Shown here piece after piece: positions 30,001 to 38,305 of a stretch of 64,000 nt of DNA. The stretch is taken from assembly GCF_009557615.1 (NCBI RefSeq), contig NZ_CP045652.1:806001-870000 (forward strand), in the 5' to 3' direction. Each line of letters opens with the position of its first letter. The stretch's first letter is position 1. The notes under the pieces were generated by a model. The model was not told where the DNA came from and made no database searches. It saw nothing but the letters and a program-made list of their open reading frames with translations. The translations under genes and the position numbers were made by a program. This DNA is from Sphingobacteruim zhuxiongii. Its GTDB lineage: Bacteria; Bacteroidota; Bacteroidia; Sphingobacteriales; Sphingobacteriaceae.

Positions 30001-31692
30001 ATGGCAAATAGACTGTTCCGCAAAAAAAGCGTAGATCAGATTCTTTCCGATGCTGAACATGGCGGTTCAGGCTTAGCGAAAATACTAGGCGTCAAGGATT
30101 TAATTTCTCTAGGAATTGCTGCGATCGTGGGAGCAGGGATCTTCTCTACGATTGGTTTAGCAAGTTATAATGGCGGCCCAGCTGTATCACTCCTTTTTGT
30201 ATTCGTAGCATTTGCATGTGTGTTTACGGCATTGTCCTATGCACAGTTTGCGAGTACGGTTCCTGTTTCTGGGAGCGCGTATACCTATGCTTATGTTGCC
30301 TTTGGGGAGTTATTTGCTTGGATCATTGGGTGGGCACTCGTCTTAGAATATGCCGTTTCCAATATGGTGGTTGCAATATCTTGGTCTCAATATTTTGTTT
30401 CTATGCTCGAGGGCTTTGGAATAAATCTACCCAAATGGATGACGATGGCTCCTGGATACGCTTTAGATGCGCATACGAAGGCATTGTCAGTTGGCGCAGA
30501 TCAATTAGAGAACATAGAGAAAGTTGCGTTACAAGCCTATGAAACCGCTCCTCGTTTTCTAGATATGCCGATTATCTTTGATATGCCAGCGGGCTTAATT
30601 ACGGTATTGGTTACCGCCTTAGTTTACATAGGGATAAAAGAATCGCAACGAGCGAGTAATATCATGGTTATTATTAAAGTGGGGATTATTCTCGCTGTAA
30701 TTTTCGGTGGTATATTCTTTGTTAAGCCTGAAAATTGGACTCCATTTGCTCCAAATGGTCTTGCGGGGGTGATGAGTGGTGTTGCAGCTGTGTTCTTCGC
30801 CTTTATTGGGTTTGATTCGATATCTACTACTGCAGAAGAATGTAAGAATCCGCAGCGTGATTTGCCGCGAGCAATGATTTACTGTTTGGTTATCTGTGCT
30901 GTACTCTACGTTGCCATAACGATCGTGTTAACTGGTATGGTAAACTATAAGGAACTTAATGTCAAGGATCCATTAGCCTATGTGTTCTCTTACGTCGGTT
31001 TTGATCATATGGCGGGTATTATCTCGGTCACTTCGGTTATCGCTATCACATCGGCACTTTTGGTGTTTCAATTAGCGCAACCAAGAATTTGGATGACAAT
31101 GAGTAGAGATGGTCTACTTTGGAAGAAATTTTCTACGATTCACCCTAAGTATAAGACACCTTCATTTGCGACGATCGTTACGGGCTTTGTTGTTGCTATT
31201 CCTGCTTTGTTTTTTAAGATGGATTTCTTCGTCGATTTAACGAGTGTAGGAACATTCTTTGCCTTTATCCTCGTATGTGCTGGGGTGTTATACATGGATC
31301 ATTCTGGTTTATCGGCACGCTCTAAATTTAAAGTTCCCTATATCAACGGGAAATACATTGTAGGTGTAGGGATGATTATTGCATTGATTCTAACCTATAA
31401 ATACAGTGATGAGAATTTATCACATTGGTTGGAAATGGGTTCTGCGAATATTCTAATCCATAAGTCATTAGTGATCATCTTTTGGCTTACTTGGGCTGTT
31501 TTAAGCGTCATGAGCTTTAAGTATAAGTTCTCGCTATTGCCAGTAATTGGCGTGTTAATCAATCTTTATTTGATGTCTGAGCTTGGGGCAAGTAATTGGA
31601 TCATATTTGTAATTTGGTTGCTCATAGGATTAGTCATATATTTCTCATACGGCTACAAGAATTCCAAGTTAAATAAAACGAAAGAAGCATAA
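30001..31692 (+). CDS. Amino acid permease, APC superfamily (cationic amino acid transporter type)
   Basis: An inner-membrane transporter of 563 residues with about 12-14 helices. TM1 has the unwound-helix motif 'GIAAIVGAGIFSTIG', and 'FFAFIGFDSISTTAEECKNP' is a strong CAT-family signature. The substrate is not readable from sequence, though CAT members usually carry basic amino acids. A perfect terminator follows. Confidence 0.92.
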   Translation: MANRLFRKKSVDQILSDAEHGGSGLAKILGVKDLISLGIAAIVGAGIFSTIGLASYNGGPAVSLLFVFVAFACVFTALSYAQFASTVPVSGSAYTYAYVAFGELFAWIIGWALVLEYAVSNMVVAISWSQYFVSMLEGFGINLPKWMTMAPGYALDAHTKALSVGADQLENIEKVALQAYETAPRFLDMPIIFDMPAGLITVLVTALVYIGIKESQRASNIMVIIKVGIILAVIFGGIFFVKPENWTPFAPNGLAGVMSGVAAVFFAFIGFDSISTTAEECKNPQRDLPRAMIYCLVICAVLYVAITIVLTGMVNYKELNVKDPLAYVFSYVGFDHMAGIISVTSVIAITSALLVFQLAQPRIWMTMSRDGLLWKKFSTIHPKYKTPSFATIVTGFVVAIPALFFKMDFFVDLTSVGTFFAFILVCAGVLYMDHSGLSARSKFKVPYINGKYIVGVGMIIALILTYKYSDENLSHWLEMGSANILIHKSLVIIFWLTWAVLSVMSFKYKFSLLPVIGVLINLYLMSELGASNWIIFVIWLLIGLVIYFSYGYKNSKLNKTKEA

Positions 31693-31724
31693 AAAAAAGG
31701 GCTGTATTAACAGCCCTTTTTTTT
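31691..31724 (+). terminator. Terminator after the permease gene
   Basis: A8 + GGGCTGT / ACAGCCC + T8 with a 4-nt loop. Confidence 0.93.
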
Positions 31725-31977
31725 CTGAAAGTTATTATTGTTTTTTTTAGTAATCCAATACAATGTTAGACCAGTGATTATTCAAGGGTCTATTCTTTTT
31801 GTCCGGATAATTTTGTTTCTGTTTCTTGTGTATGATTATTTATGATGAAATGACTTGATTAATAAAAACAAGAGTATAATTTTTTCTACGAGCTCTAAAG
31901 GCATCAACTGTTGGTTCTTAACGTCTGATATCAGTTTTATTTCCGGGGAGTCTAACCACCAAAAAAAGGTCGATCTT

Positions 31978-33204
31978 TTATTTGTAAGACGTGTTTTTAA
32001 GGGTACTCAATTGTTTCTGTAATCTGTCAATTCTTTTAAGTCGTCTATTTTCAAGTATTTTCTTATCCTGTGGATGCAATTGATAGGCTTCATTGTCCCT
32101 CAGGACATGGTATGCTGCAATCAAGATCTTATGTGCGATGGCTATTGTAGCCTTCTTCTGACCTCTTCGTGCAGCGATTTGATGATGCTTGACCGCAAGT
32201 AATGGATTTGCCTTGGATCTAGAGGCCACCCATGCTGCCTCCACGAGCGTCGTCTTGAGATACTTGTTTCCACGTGTTATTTTCGAGGAGTACTTCTTTC
32301 CTGCACTCTCATTGTTGCCTGGGCAAACCCCAGCCCATGAAGAAAGGTTCTGATGTGTTGCAAATTGAGCCATGTCCGTACCGATTTCTGAAACGATTCC
32401 CAGTGCCACCCTGGAAGATACTCCAGGGATAGATTCCAGTAGTTCCAGCTCCTTGTGCATGATCCTTGCGTACTGTTCCATCTGAGCCTCTGATTGTGCT
32501 ATTTGTAGATTGATATGATCGATGGATTGCAGTATTAGGTTCAACATGAAGCGGTGATGATCCGTGATCTTGCCAGTAAGTGCCTTAAGTAGCTCTGCGT
32601 GTTTCTTGACCAGCGAACCCTTGGCCATGCTTGCCAATAGCAAAGGATCGAGTTGACCTTTGGCCATGGCCCGGACCATTTCCATGGCGCTTACCCCAAA
32701 TACGTCGCTGACTACGCTCCTCAGTTTGATGTTGGCGGATTCAAGGATGTTCTGTAACCGGTTCTTTTCTGCGGTCCGCATAGCGATAAGCTTACGTCTA
32801 TGTCGGAAAAGTTCCCTGAGCTCCCGGATATGTTGTGGTGGGATGAAGCTCCCCTTCAGTAAACCGGAAAGAAGCAGTTTAGTGATCCATTCGCTATCCT
32901 TCTTGTCGGTCTTCTGTCCCGGAACATTTTTGATATGCCGGGCATTGACCAGTAGGATGTGAAAATAGTCTTCCAGAACCGCGTAAACCGGTCGCCAGTA
33001 AACCCCAGTGCTCTCCATGGCAACCTGTGTAATGGAATGGGCCTGGAGCCATTCCACTAAATTGTACAAGTCATCCGTAAAAGTTAAGAAGGTTTTTGTC
33101 TCTGTATCAAAATCACTACCTTTAATGGTAGCAACTACTGTGTCTTTGTGGACATCCAGTCCACAACCACGGTCAAGAATAAAGGGTAATCCGCTGACAG
33201 CCAT
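31978..33204 (-). CDS. IS110-family transposase (DEDD recombinase)
   Basis: The protein has 408 residues. The N-terminal RuvC-like DEDD domain is visible: 'GLDVHKDTVVATIKG', 'QVAMESTGVYWRP', 'NARHIKNVPGQKTDKKDSEW'. The C-terminal transposase_20 domain has 'LLESIPGVSSRVALGIVSEI' and the serine-containing 'SSWAGVCPGNNESAGKKYSS'. All parts look intact, so it is probably active. Its DNA is noticeably richer in G+C than the AT-rich neighbours. IS110 enzymes use a bridge RNA from the element's non-coding ends to choose the target. Confidence 0.95.
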   Translation of the reverse strand: MAVSGLPFILDRGCGLDVHKDTVVATIKGSDFDTETKTFLTFTDDLYNLVEWLQAHSITQVAMESTGVYWRPVYAVLEDYFHILLVNARHIKNVPGQKTDKKDSEWITKLLLSGLLKGSFIPPQHIRELRELFRHRRKLIAMRTAEKNRLQNILESANIKLRSVVSDVFGVSAMEMVRAMAKGQLDPLLLASMAKGSLVKKHAELLKALTGKITDHHRFMLNLILQSIDHINLQIAQSEAQMEQYARIMHKELELLESIPGVSSRVALGIVSEIGTDMAQFATHQNLSSWAGVCPGNNESAGKKYSSKITRGNKYLKTTLVEAAWVASRSKANPLLAVKHHQIAARRGQKKATIAIAHKILIAAYHVLRDNEAYQLHPQDKKILENRRLKRIDRLQKQLSTLKNTSYK

Positions 33205-33317
33205 AGGTCTTATATTTATTGGTACTAAGATACCGTTTTGGCTAAATGCCTATTGGGACTATGAGCCCGTGACTTTCATGGCTGTTGGTGATACCCGATG
33301 TATCATGAACGTTTTAT
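33205..33317 (-). ncRNA. Candidate bridge RNA region of the IS110 element
   Basis: The 113-bp non-coding region upstream of the transposase has several stems, the clearest being TGATAC (33289-33294) with GTATCA (33300-33305) around a 5-nt loop. In some IS110 groups the bridge RNA comes from this side. The assignment rests on position and foldability only. Confidence 0.3.
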
Positions 33318-35258
33318 TTATAGTCTCGTTAGCTTAACGTCTTCGGTGTTCGGGATCGTCAGCGGAACGCGTTCGAGCGTAACAAAGCTGCTGTCCAGAC
33401 CAAAACCTTTCTCTTCGGATAAGCTGAATTTCTTTAAGATCTTGTAGATTTCTAAGATTACTTTCTCGTTCCATTTTAAGAAATGAGTTTTTGAGATTAC
33501 TTTCTCTAAGACTACGAAATTAAAGTCTCCTGGGATATTGTGTTTTCTTAGGGTATCATAGTGACTTGTAATGTCGATTTCACCATTCTTCACCATCTCT
33601 TCTACGACTTTACGGAAAAGCAAACTAATCTTCTGTTCCACGCGGAACCCTAAGTGGAAATCTATACGAATAAATTTGCCTGGAATCAGCTGTGTTACTT
33701 TATATTCTCTAGTATGCGGATTATCCATCACATCAACGTGCGCGAGCCAATACACATCTGCACGCTTAGGTTTTTTATTAATGATGGAATAAGTAATCTT
33801 TGATTCCACTTCATGGATGTTATTTGCTGATGTTAAGTAGACTAGATGCGAAGAGAATTGAGGAACAGATTTGTCTTCACTCAATTCTGCTAGAATGTCA
33901 TAGTAGTCTTTCACATTGACAAATTTCACAAAGCGATTTTTGATTTTTCGAGCTCCAAACCAAGCATACATGACGATGTATAGTGATGCAGCGAGTAATA
34001 AAGTGAGCCAACCTCCGTGGGTAATTTTACTAATATTACCTATTAGGAATGCAAGTTCGATAAGTAGATATACTCCCGTAAACAGGACAATAAGAGCAAT
34101 GTTTATTTTCTTGCGTGACATGAAGACTGCCATTAAGATGGTCGTCATGATGAACGTCATGTTAATCGCCAACCCATATGCAGCTTCCATATTACTGGAT
34201 TCTCGGAAGATTAAGATAATCAACATACATCCTAAATATAATATCAAGTTGACCGATGGTACATAGATTTGCCCTTTATGATCACTAGGATAACGGATAG
34301 TTACTTTAGGCCAAATGTTTAGACGTACAGCCTCTGCAATCAAGGTGAAAGATCCAGATATCATCGCCTGGCTTGCAATGATAGCCGCAATCGTCGCAAT
34401 AGTTACTCCCCAAACGACAAACCAGTCTGGCATGATTGAATAGAAGGGATTCAATTCTCCTAACATCATTCCTTTGTGTTCTAACAACCATGCACCTTGT
34501 CCGAAATAATTGAAAATCAACATGAGTTTAACGAATATCCAACTTATACGAATGTTGTTTTTCCCACAGTGCCCCATATCAGAATACAATGCTTCGGCAC
34601 CTGTTGTACAAAGAAATATTGCTCCTACGATAAACCACGCATGTGGATTGTCAGCAAGTAGTTGATAGGCATAATAAGGATTAATTGACTTCCAAATCTC
34701 TGGAGAATGCCCCAAATAGGAGAGTCCCAAAATACCAATAGTACTAAACCAGATAAACATTAATGGGCCGAATACCCGACCGACAATATTAGTTCCAAAA
34801 CGCTGAATGATGAACAGGAGTGAAATGATGACTACAACAATTGGAATAGTGGGTAATCCTGGGTTTTTGATAGCCAATCCCTCTACAGCAGAAGATATCG
34901 TAATAGCGGGGGTTATCATACCGTCGGCAAGTAGCGTACTTGCTCCAATAATCGCCGGGATGATTAGCCATTTCGCACGCTTTCGGACAAGAGAAAATAA
35001 CGATAAAATACCGCCTTCACCCTTGTTATCTGCGTTTAGCACAATCAATACATATTTGATTGTCGTTTGTAACGTCAGCGTCCAAAAGATACAGGAAAGG
35101 CCGCCATAAACCATTATTTCTTGGACTTCGCCTTTATTGAAAATTGCTTTGAAAACGTAGAGAGGAGAGGTTCCGATGTCACCAAATATGATCCCTAAAC
35201 TTATTAATAAACCGCCCATACTAACCCTATGAAGGGCCTGTTTGTGATCTGTGGACAT
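33318..35258 (-). CDS. kup: Potassium uptake permease Kup
   Basis: A K+/H+ symporter of 646 residues. The N-terminus has 'LGIIFGDIGTSPLYVFKAIF', the hallmark of the KUP/HAK family, followed by about 12 membrane helices and a C-terminal cytoplasmic domain ('RIDFHLGFRVEQKISLLFRK'). It is full length, and the last residues ('RVPLTIPNTEDVKL') look native, so the neighbouring IS110 did not disrupt it, although the element sits right behind the stop codon. Confidence 0.95.
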   Translation of the reverse strand: MSTDHKQALHRVSMGGLLISLGIIFGDIGTSPLYVFKAIFNKGEVQEIMVYGGLSCIFWTLTLQTTIKYVLIVLNADNKGEGGILSLFSLVRKRAKWLIIPAIIGASTLLADGMITPAITISSAVEGLAIKNPGLPTIPIVVVIISLLFIIQRFGTNIVGRVFGPLMFIWFSTIGILGLSYLGHSPEIWKSINPYYAYQLLADNPHAWFIVGAIFLCTTGAEALYSDMGHCGKNNIRISWIFVKLMLIFNYFGQGAWLLEHKGMMLGELNPFYSIMPDWFVVWGVTIATIAAIIASQAMISGSFTLIAEAVRLNIWPKVTIRYPSDHKGQIYVPSVNLILYLGCMLIILIFRESSNMEAAYGLAINMTFIMTTILMAVFMSRKKINIALIVLFTGVYLLIELAFLIGNISKITHGGWLTLLLAASLYIVMYAWFGARKIKNRFVKFVNVKDYYDILAELSEDKSVPQFSSHLVYLTSANNIHEVESKITYSIINKKPKRADVYWLAHVDVMDNPHTREYKVTQLIPGKFIRIDFHLGFRVEQKISLLFRKVVEEMVKNGEIDITSHYDTLRKHNIPGDFNFVVLEKVISKTHFLKWNEKVILEIYKILKKFSLSEEKGFGLDSSFVTLERVPLTIPNTEDVKLTRL

Positions 35259-35386
35259 AGCTTTTCTTTATGTGATCTAATGATTAAAAAACGTTCGAAA
35301 TTACAACTTTTTATGCGACAACGTAATTTCCTGTTAAAAATTGTTAAAGACTGTAGATTTCATGGCTAAAAAAATCAAAAAAGATG

Positions 35387-35394
35387 TACTTTTG
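35387..35394 (+). promoter_or_regulatory. -7 element upstream of the type IX tail protein
   Basis: TACTTTTG matches TAnnTTTG. No good TTG is found at -33. The start would leave a leader of about 65 nt. Confidence 0.4.
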
Positions 35395-35466
35395 TATGAG
35401 GAAGTATGGAATTAATTATTACATTTGATTAAACCATAACCACACGATCATAATCCAACGGACATA

Positions 35467-35922
35467 ATGAAGTTTGAATTGAGTAAAATAGCACGTCTTA
35501 GCATCTTAAATACCCTGGTATTATGGATGTTTATTGGCTTTGCTCAAGCAAATACAACCCAGTCCGATAGCACGAAATCGTTATTAAGTAAACAAAGTCT
35601 AATCTCTGCTAAGAATAGAAACGCAAATCGTGTTGCTGTTATTGCAGAAGAGACCGATAAATTAATCAACAACGTAAAGGTTTATTATAATCCTATTGCA
35701 GATCAGGTTACTGTTAACTTCAAGCTAAGTAAGAATAGTCATGTGTCTATCAAGGTGATGGATGCATTAGGAAATGAAGTTCTTTCACTGCATAATGGTG
35801 ATGTAGATGCTGGAACGCAAAACTTAAACTTCGATTCTAGCGGAAAACTTAAAGAAGGAATCTACTTCGTGAGAGTGATGGCTGGATCTGAAACAGTAGT
35901 TAAGAGAATATCTGTACGATAA
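35467..35922 (+). CDS. Small secreted protein with a type IX secretion-like C-terminal domain
   Basis: The protein has 151 residues. A signal peptide ends near 'GFAQANT', followed by a Ser/Lys/Asn-rich linker, and the last 85 or so residues resemble the Por-secretion tail: 'VYYNPIADQVTVNFKL', 'VMDALGNEVLSL', 'GIYFVRVMAGSETVVKRI'. Such tails direct cargo through the type IX system, but here no cargo domain is present. It may be a surface or adhesion peptide, or the domain may simply be a small periplasmic Ig-like fold. Confidence 0.75.
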   Translation: MKFELSKIARLSILNTLVLWMFIGFAQANTTQSDSTKSLLSKQSLISAKNRNANRVAVIAEETDKLINNVKVYYNPIADQVTVNFKLSKNSHVSIKVMDALGNEVLSLHNGDVDAGTQNLNFDSSGKLKEGIYFVRVMAGSETVVKRISVR

Positions 35923-35951
35923 ATAACATATCGTATTTTAAATAGATACTT

Positions 35952-35977
35952 AGGCGACCATTATGGACGCCTTTTTT
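35952..35977 (+). terminator. Terminator after the type IX tail gene
   Basis: AGGCG-A-CCA / TGG-A-CGCCT with a TTA loop, then six T. Confidence 0.8.
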
Positions 35978-36284
35978 ATGCTCTATGATGGACAATATCT
36001 TTGTCGATTAAAGAATTGCCCTTTATATGCAGTGATTTGATTGCTAATAATCTTCCCAATACCTTATTTTTTCGTGATTGTATTTCCTTGAATAATTTCT
36101 CAAGCCAAATAAAGACGTAGGGACCTTCCATCTACGATGGCGCTTTTTAGGGTGTTCAATTTAAGCGCTACGAGGAAAAGGCAACCTTGAAGTTCAACAA
36201 TAAATAACCATCCATTTCATGCGTTGTCTAATCTCTATGGTATTTTATTATCTTGTTGCTTTCAATTTGATTATGAAACTATGG

Positions 36285-36329
36285 AATTAAAAAAGGGATA
36301 GTCATGTTTAAGTGACTATCCCTTTCCTT
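36285..36329 (-). terminator. Terminator after gltA (minus strand)
   Basis: AAAGGGATAGTCA (36292-36304) pairs with TGACTATCCCTTT (36313-36325); on the minus strand a T-run follows. Confidence 0.85.
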
Positions 36330-36351
36330 ATAAAATTGAAAAGTGTTTTTA

Positions 36352-37644
36352 TTATCTGTCTTTGATGCTTACGTATGGACGAAGTGTTTCACCAATGTAA
36401 ACTTGTCTTGGACGACCAATTGGCTCTTTATTATCGCGCATCTCTTTCCATTGAGCAATCCATCCTGGAAGACGACCTAATGCAAATAATACGGTAAACA
36501 TATCAGAGTTAAATCCTAATGCACGGTAGATGATACCTGAGTAGAAGTCAACGTTTGGATATAGTTTACGATCGATGAAATATTGATCATTTAATGCTGC
36601 TTCTTCTAATTTCTTAGCGATTTCCAAAACAGGATCATTAACACCTAATTTTTCTAATACGTCATCACAAGCTTTCTTGATGATTTTCGCACGTGGATCG
36701 AAGTTTTTATAAACGCGGTGACCAAAGCCCATTAAACGGAATGGATCGTTCTTATCTTTCGCTTTCGCTAAGTATTTCTCTGCGTCTCCACCGTCATCTT
36801 TAATTGCTTCTAACATTTCGATTACTGCTTGATTTGCGCCGCCATGAAGAGGACCCCATAGTGCGTTAATACCTGCTGAAATTGAAGCGTACATATTAGC
36901 ATTCGAAGACCCAACGATACGTACAGTTGATGTCGAACAGTTTTGTTCGTGATCAGCGTGTAGAATCAATAGTTTGTGCATTGCATCAATTACTAATGGA
37001 TCGAATGTTTTATCTTGATTCACTTCACCAAAAATCATGTTTAGGAAGTTCTCGATATAACCGAAGTTGTTTTTAGGATAAACAACAGGATGACCTAGAG
37101 ATTTCTTTTGAATCCAAGAAACAATTGTTGGCATTTTCGCCAATAAGTTGATGATCATCTTGTCCTCGTCTTCATCCGATTGATTAGGGTTTAATGATTC
37201 AGGATAGAAAGATGATAAAACACCAACTAAACATGATAATTGACCCATTGGGTGAGACTTTGATGGAAATCCAGTGAAGAAGTTTTTCATGTCTTCATGG
37301 ATCATCATTTGCGCACGGATATCCGAACGGAATTTCTCTAATACTTCTTTCGATGGAAGATTGCCATAAATTAATAAGTAGGCAACTTCTAAGAAAGTTG
37401 ACTTTTCTGCTAATTCTTCAATAGCATATCCTCTGTAATGAAGAATACCTTTTTCACCATCTAAGAAGGTAATCGCGCTCTTTGTCGCTCCGGTATTTTT
37501 ATAACCAGGGTCTAATGTGATATAACCCGACTGATCTCTTAATTTTGAAATATCAATTGCTTTCTCATTTTCCGTTCCAGTGATTACTGGGAACTCATAA
37601 GAAGAGCCATTTAAGTTAATAGATGCTGTTTCTGACATAGTCAA
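36352..37644 (-). CDS. gltA: Citrate synthase
   Basis: Condenses oxaloacetate with acetyl-CoA at the entry to the TCA cycle. The 430-residue protein is of the hexameric Gram-negative type. Catalytic regions are intact: 'LHADHEQNCSTSTVRI', 'GPLHGGANQAVIEML' and 'MGFGHRVYKNFDPRAK' (His/Asp). A minus-strand -7 box TACATTTG (37685-37692) lies about 40 bp upstream. It is a single gene with its own terminator. Confidence 0.98.
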   Translation of the reverse strand: MTMSETASINLNGSSYEFPVITGTENEKAIDISKLRDQSGYITLDPGYKNTGATKSAITFLDGEKGILHYRGYAIEELAEKSTFLEVAYLLIYGNLPSKEVLEKFRSDIRAQMMIHEDMKNFFTGFPSKSHPMGQLSCLVGVLSSFYPESLNPNQSDEDEDKMIINLLAKMPTIVSWIQKKSLGHPVVYPKNNFGYIENFLNMIFGEVNQDKTFDPLVIDAMHKLLILHADHEQNCSTSTVRIVGSSNANMYASISAGINALWGPLHGGANQAVIEMLEAIKDDGGDAEKYLAKAKDKNDPFRLMGFGHRVYKNFDPRAKIIKKACDDVLEKLGVNDPVLEIAKKLEEAALNDQYFIDRKLYPNVDFYSGIIYRALGFNSDMFTVLFALGRLPGWIAQWKEMRDNKEPIGRPRQVYIGETLRPYVSIKDR

Positions 37645-37815
37645 TTTCTTGAATTTATTGTAGTATTACTAAAAGTCGTATATACAAATGTATGAAATTG
37701 ATTTATAAAATCTAAAGCATTGTCCCGCCAAAATGACACAATCTCGTCATTTTAGAACCGATTTATTAGCTTATCCCTATAAAAAGTCTTTACAATTTAA
37801 ATGTTTTCTTTCTTA

Positions 37816-37940
37816 GAAAATTCAGTGGAGAAATAATAGAGAATTTAAGCTCTGACAACAGGAAAAATTTCAAAAAAAATGTTAAAATATTTTGGAGTCT
37901 ACGAAAAGTTCGTACTTTAGTGAAAATTCAGTAGATAAAT
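37816..37940. repeat. 19-bp direct repeat flanking the blaI-like promoter
   Basis: GAAAATTCAGTGGAGAAAT (37816-37834) recurs as GAAAATTCAGTAGATAAAT (37922-37940), 17 of 19 identical. The second copy runs into the start codon of the regulator gene. Confidence 0.5.
37892..37920 (+). promoter_or_regulatory. Promoter with embedded palindromic operator for the BlaI-like regulator
   Basis: TTG at 37892-37894 and TACTTTAG at 37913-37920 (one mismatch to TAnnTTTG) are 18 nt apart. Between them lies a perfect palindrome, TACGAA-AAG-TTCGTA (37900-37914), overlapping the -7 box. A repressor bound here would block polymerase, as BlaI does at its own operators; the binding protein is inferred. Confidence 0.6.
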
Positions 37941-38301
37941 GGAAAAGTTAACAATACAAGAAGAGGAAGCGATGCTATCTATTTGGCAACTAGAGGGTGG
38001 CTTCATCCGCGATATATTAGATAATTTGAAATCTGACGAAATGCCCTATACAACTTTGGCTTCTACCATCCGTAATTTGGAGAAAAAAGGGTATGTAAAA
38101 GCAGTGAAGTTTGCTAATGCAAAACGCTATGAACCTCTTATCTCATCCGTTGAATACAAAGCTAAATTCATGAATTCTTTTGTAGGGGATTACTTCAAAA
38201 ATTCGTACAAAGAAATGGTCTCTTTTTTTGTGAAAGAAGACAAGCTCAGTACGAATGAACTGGAAGAAATAATGGATATGATTCGAAACAATAAATCTTA
38301 G
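37939..38301 (+). CDS. BlaI/MecI-family transcriptional repressor
   Basis: The 120-residue protein has the winged-helix domain of the BlaI family: 'LTIQEEEAMLSIWQLEGGF', then 'YTTLASTIRNLEKKGYVKAV' (recognition helix and wing) and a C-terminal dimerisation part. Family members repress their own operon and are cleaved or released when the partner M56 protease senses a signal. The partner gene starts 4 bp after the stop. There is no beta-lactamase gene nearby. Confidence 0.93.
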   Translation: MEKLTIQEEEAMLSIWQLEGGFIRDILDNLKSDEMPYTTLASTIRNLEKKGYVKAVKFANAKRYEPLISSVEYKAKFMNSFVGDYFKNSYKEMVSFFVKEDKLSTNELEEIMDMIRNNKS

Positions 38302-38305
38302 CTTT

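Larger units (their letters stand above)
31900..33317 (-). mobile_element. IS110-family insertion element (ends approximate)
   Basis: The element holds one transposase gene with non-coding flanks between the permease terminator and the kup stop. IS110 elements lack clear terminal repeats, and no target duplication could be used, so the ends given are estimates. The flank upstream of the transposase (33205-33317) is short and rich in small stems; the downstream flank contains a CTGATATCAG palindrome at 31925-31934. Confidence 0.6.
35923..36351. other. 429-bp gene-free stretch with terminators at both ends
   Basis: The ends hold the terminators of the two flanking genes. The middle has no supported gene. 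A small hairpin CCATC-TAC-GATGG (36128-36140) followed by CGCTTTTT could end a short transcript, but no promoter was recognised. Confidence 0.4.

Noticed and set aside
31739-31976. Possible hidden gene between the permease terminator and the IS110 transposase
   Set aside because: The stretch is AT-rich with stops in all frames and looks like intergenic or IS-end DNA.
36128-36150. Small RNA terminator in the gap before gltA
   Set aside because: The stem has only 5 bp and no promoter was found upstream, so it is not listed as a gene or terminator.
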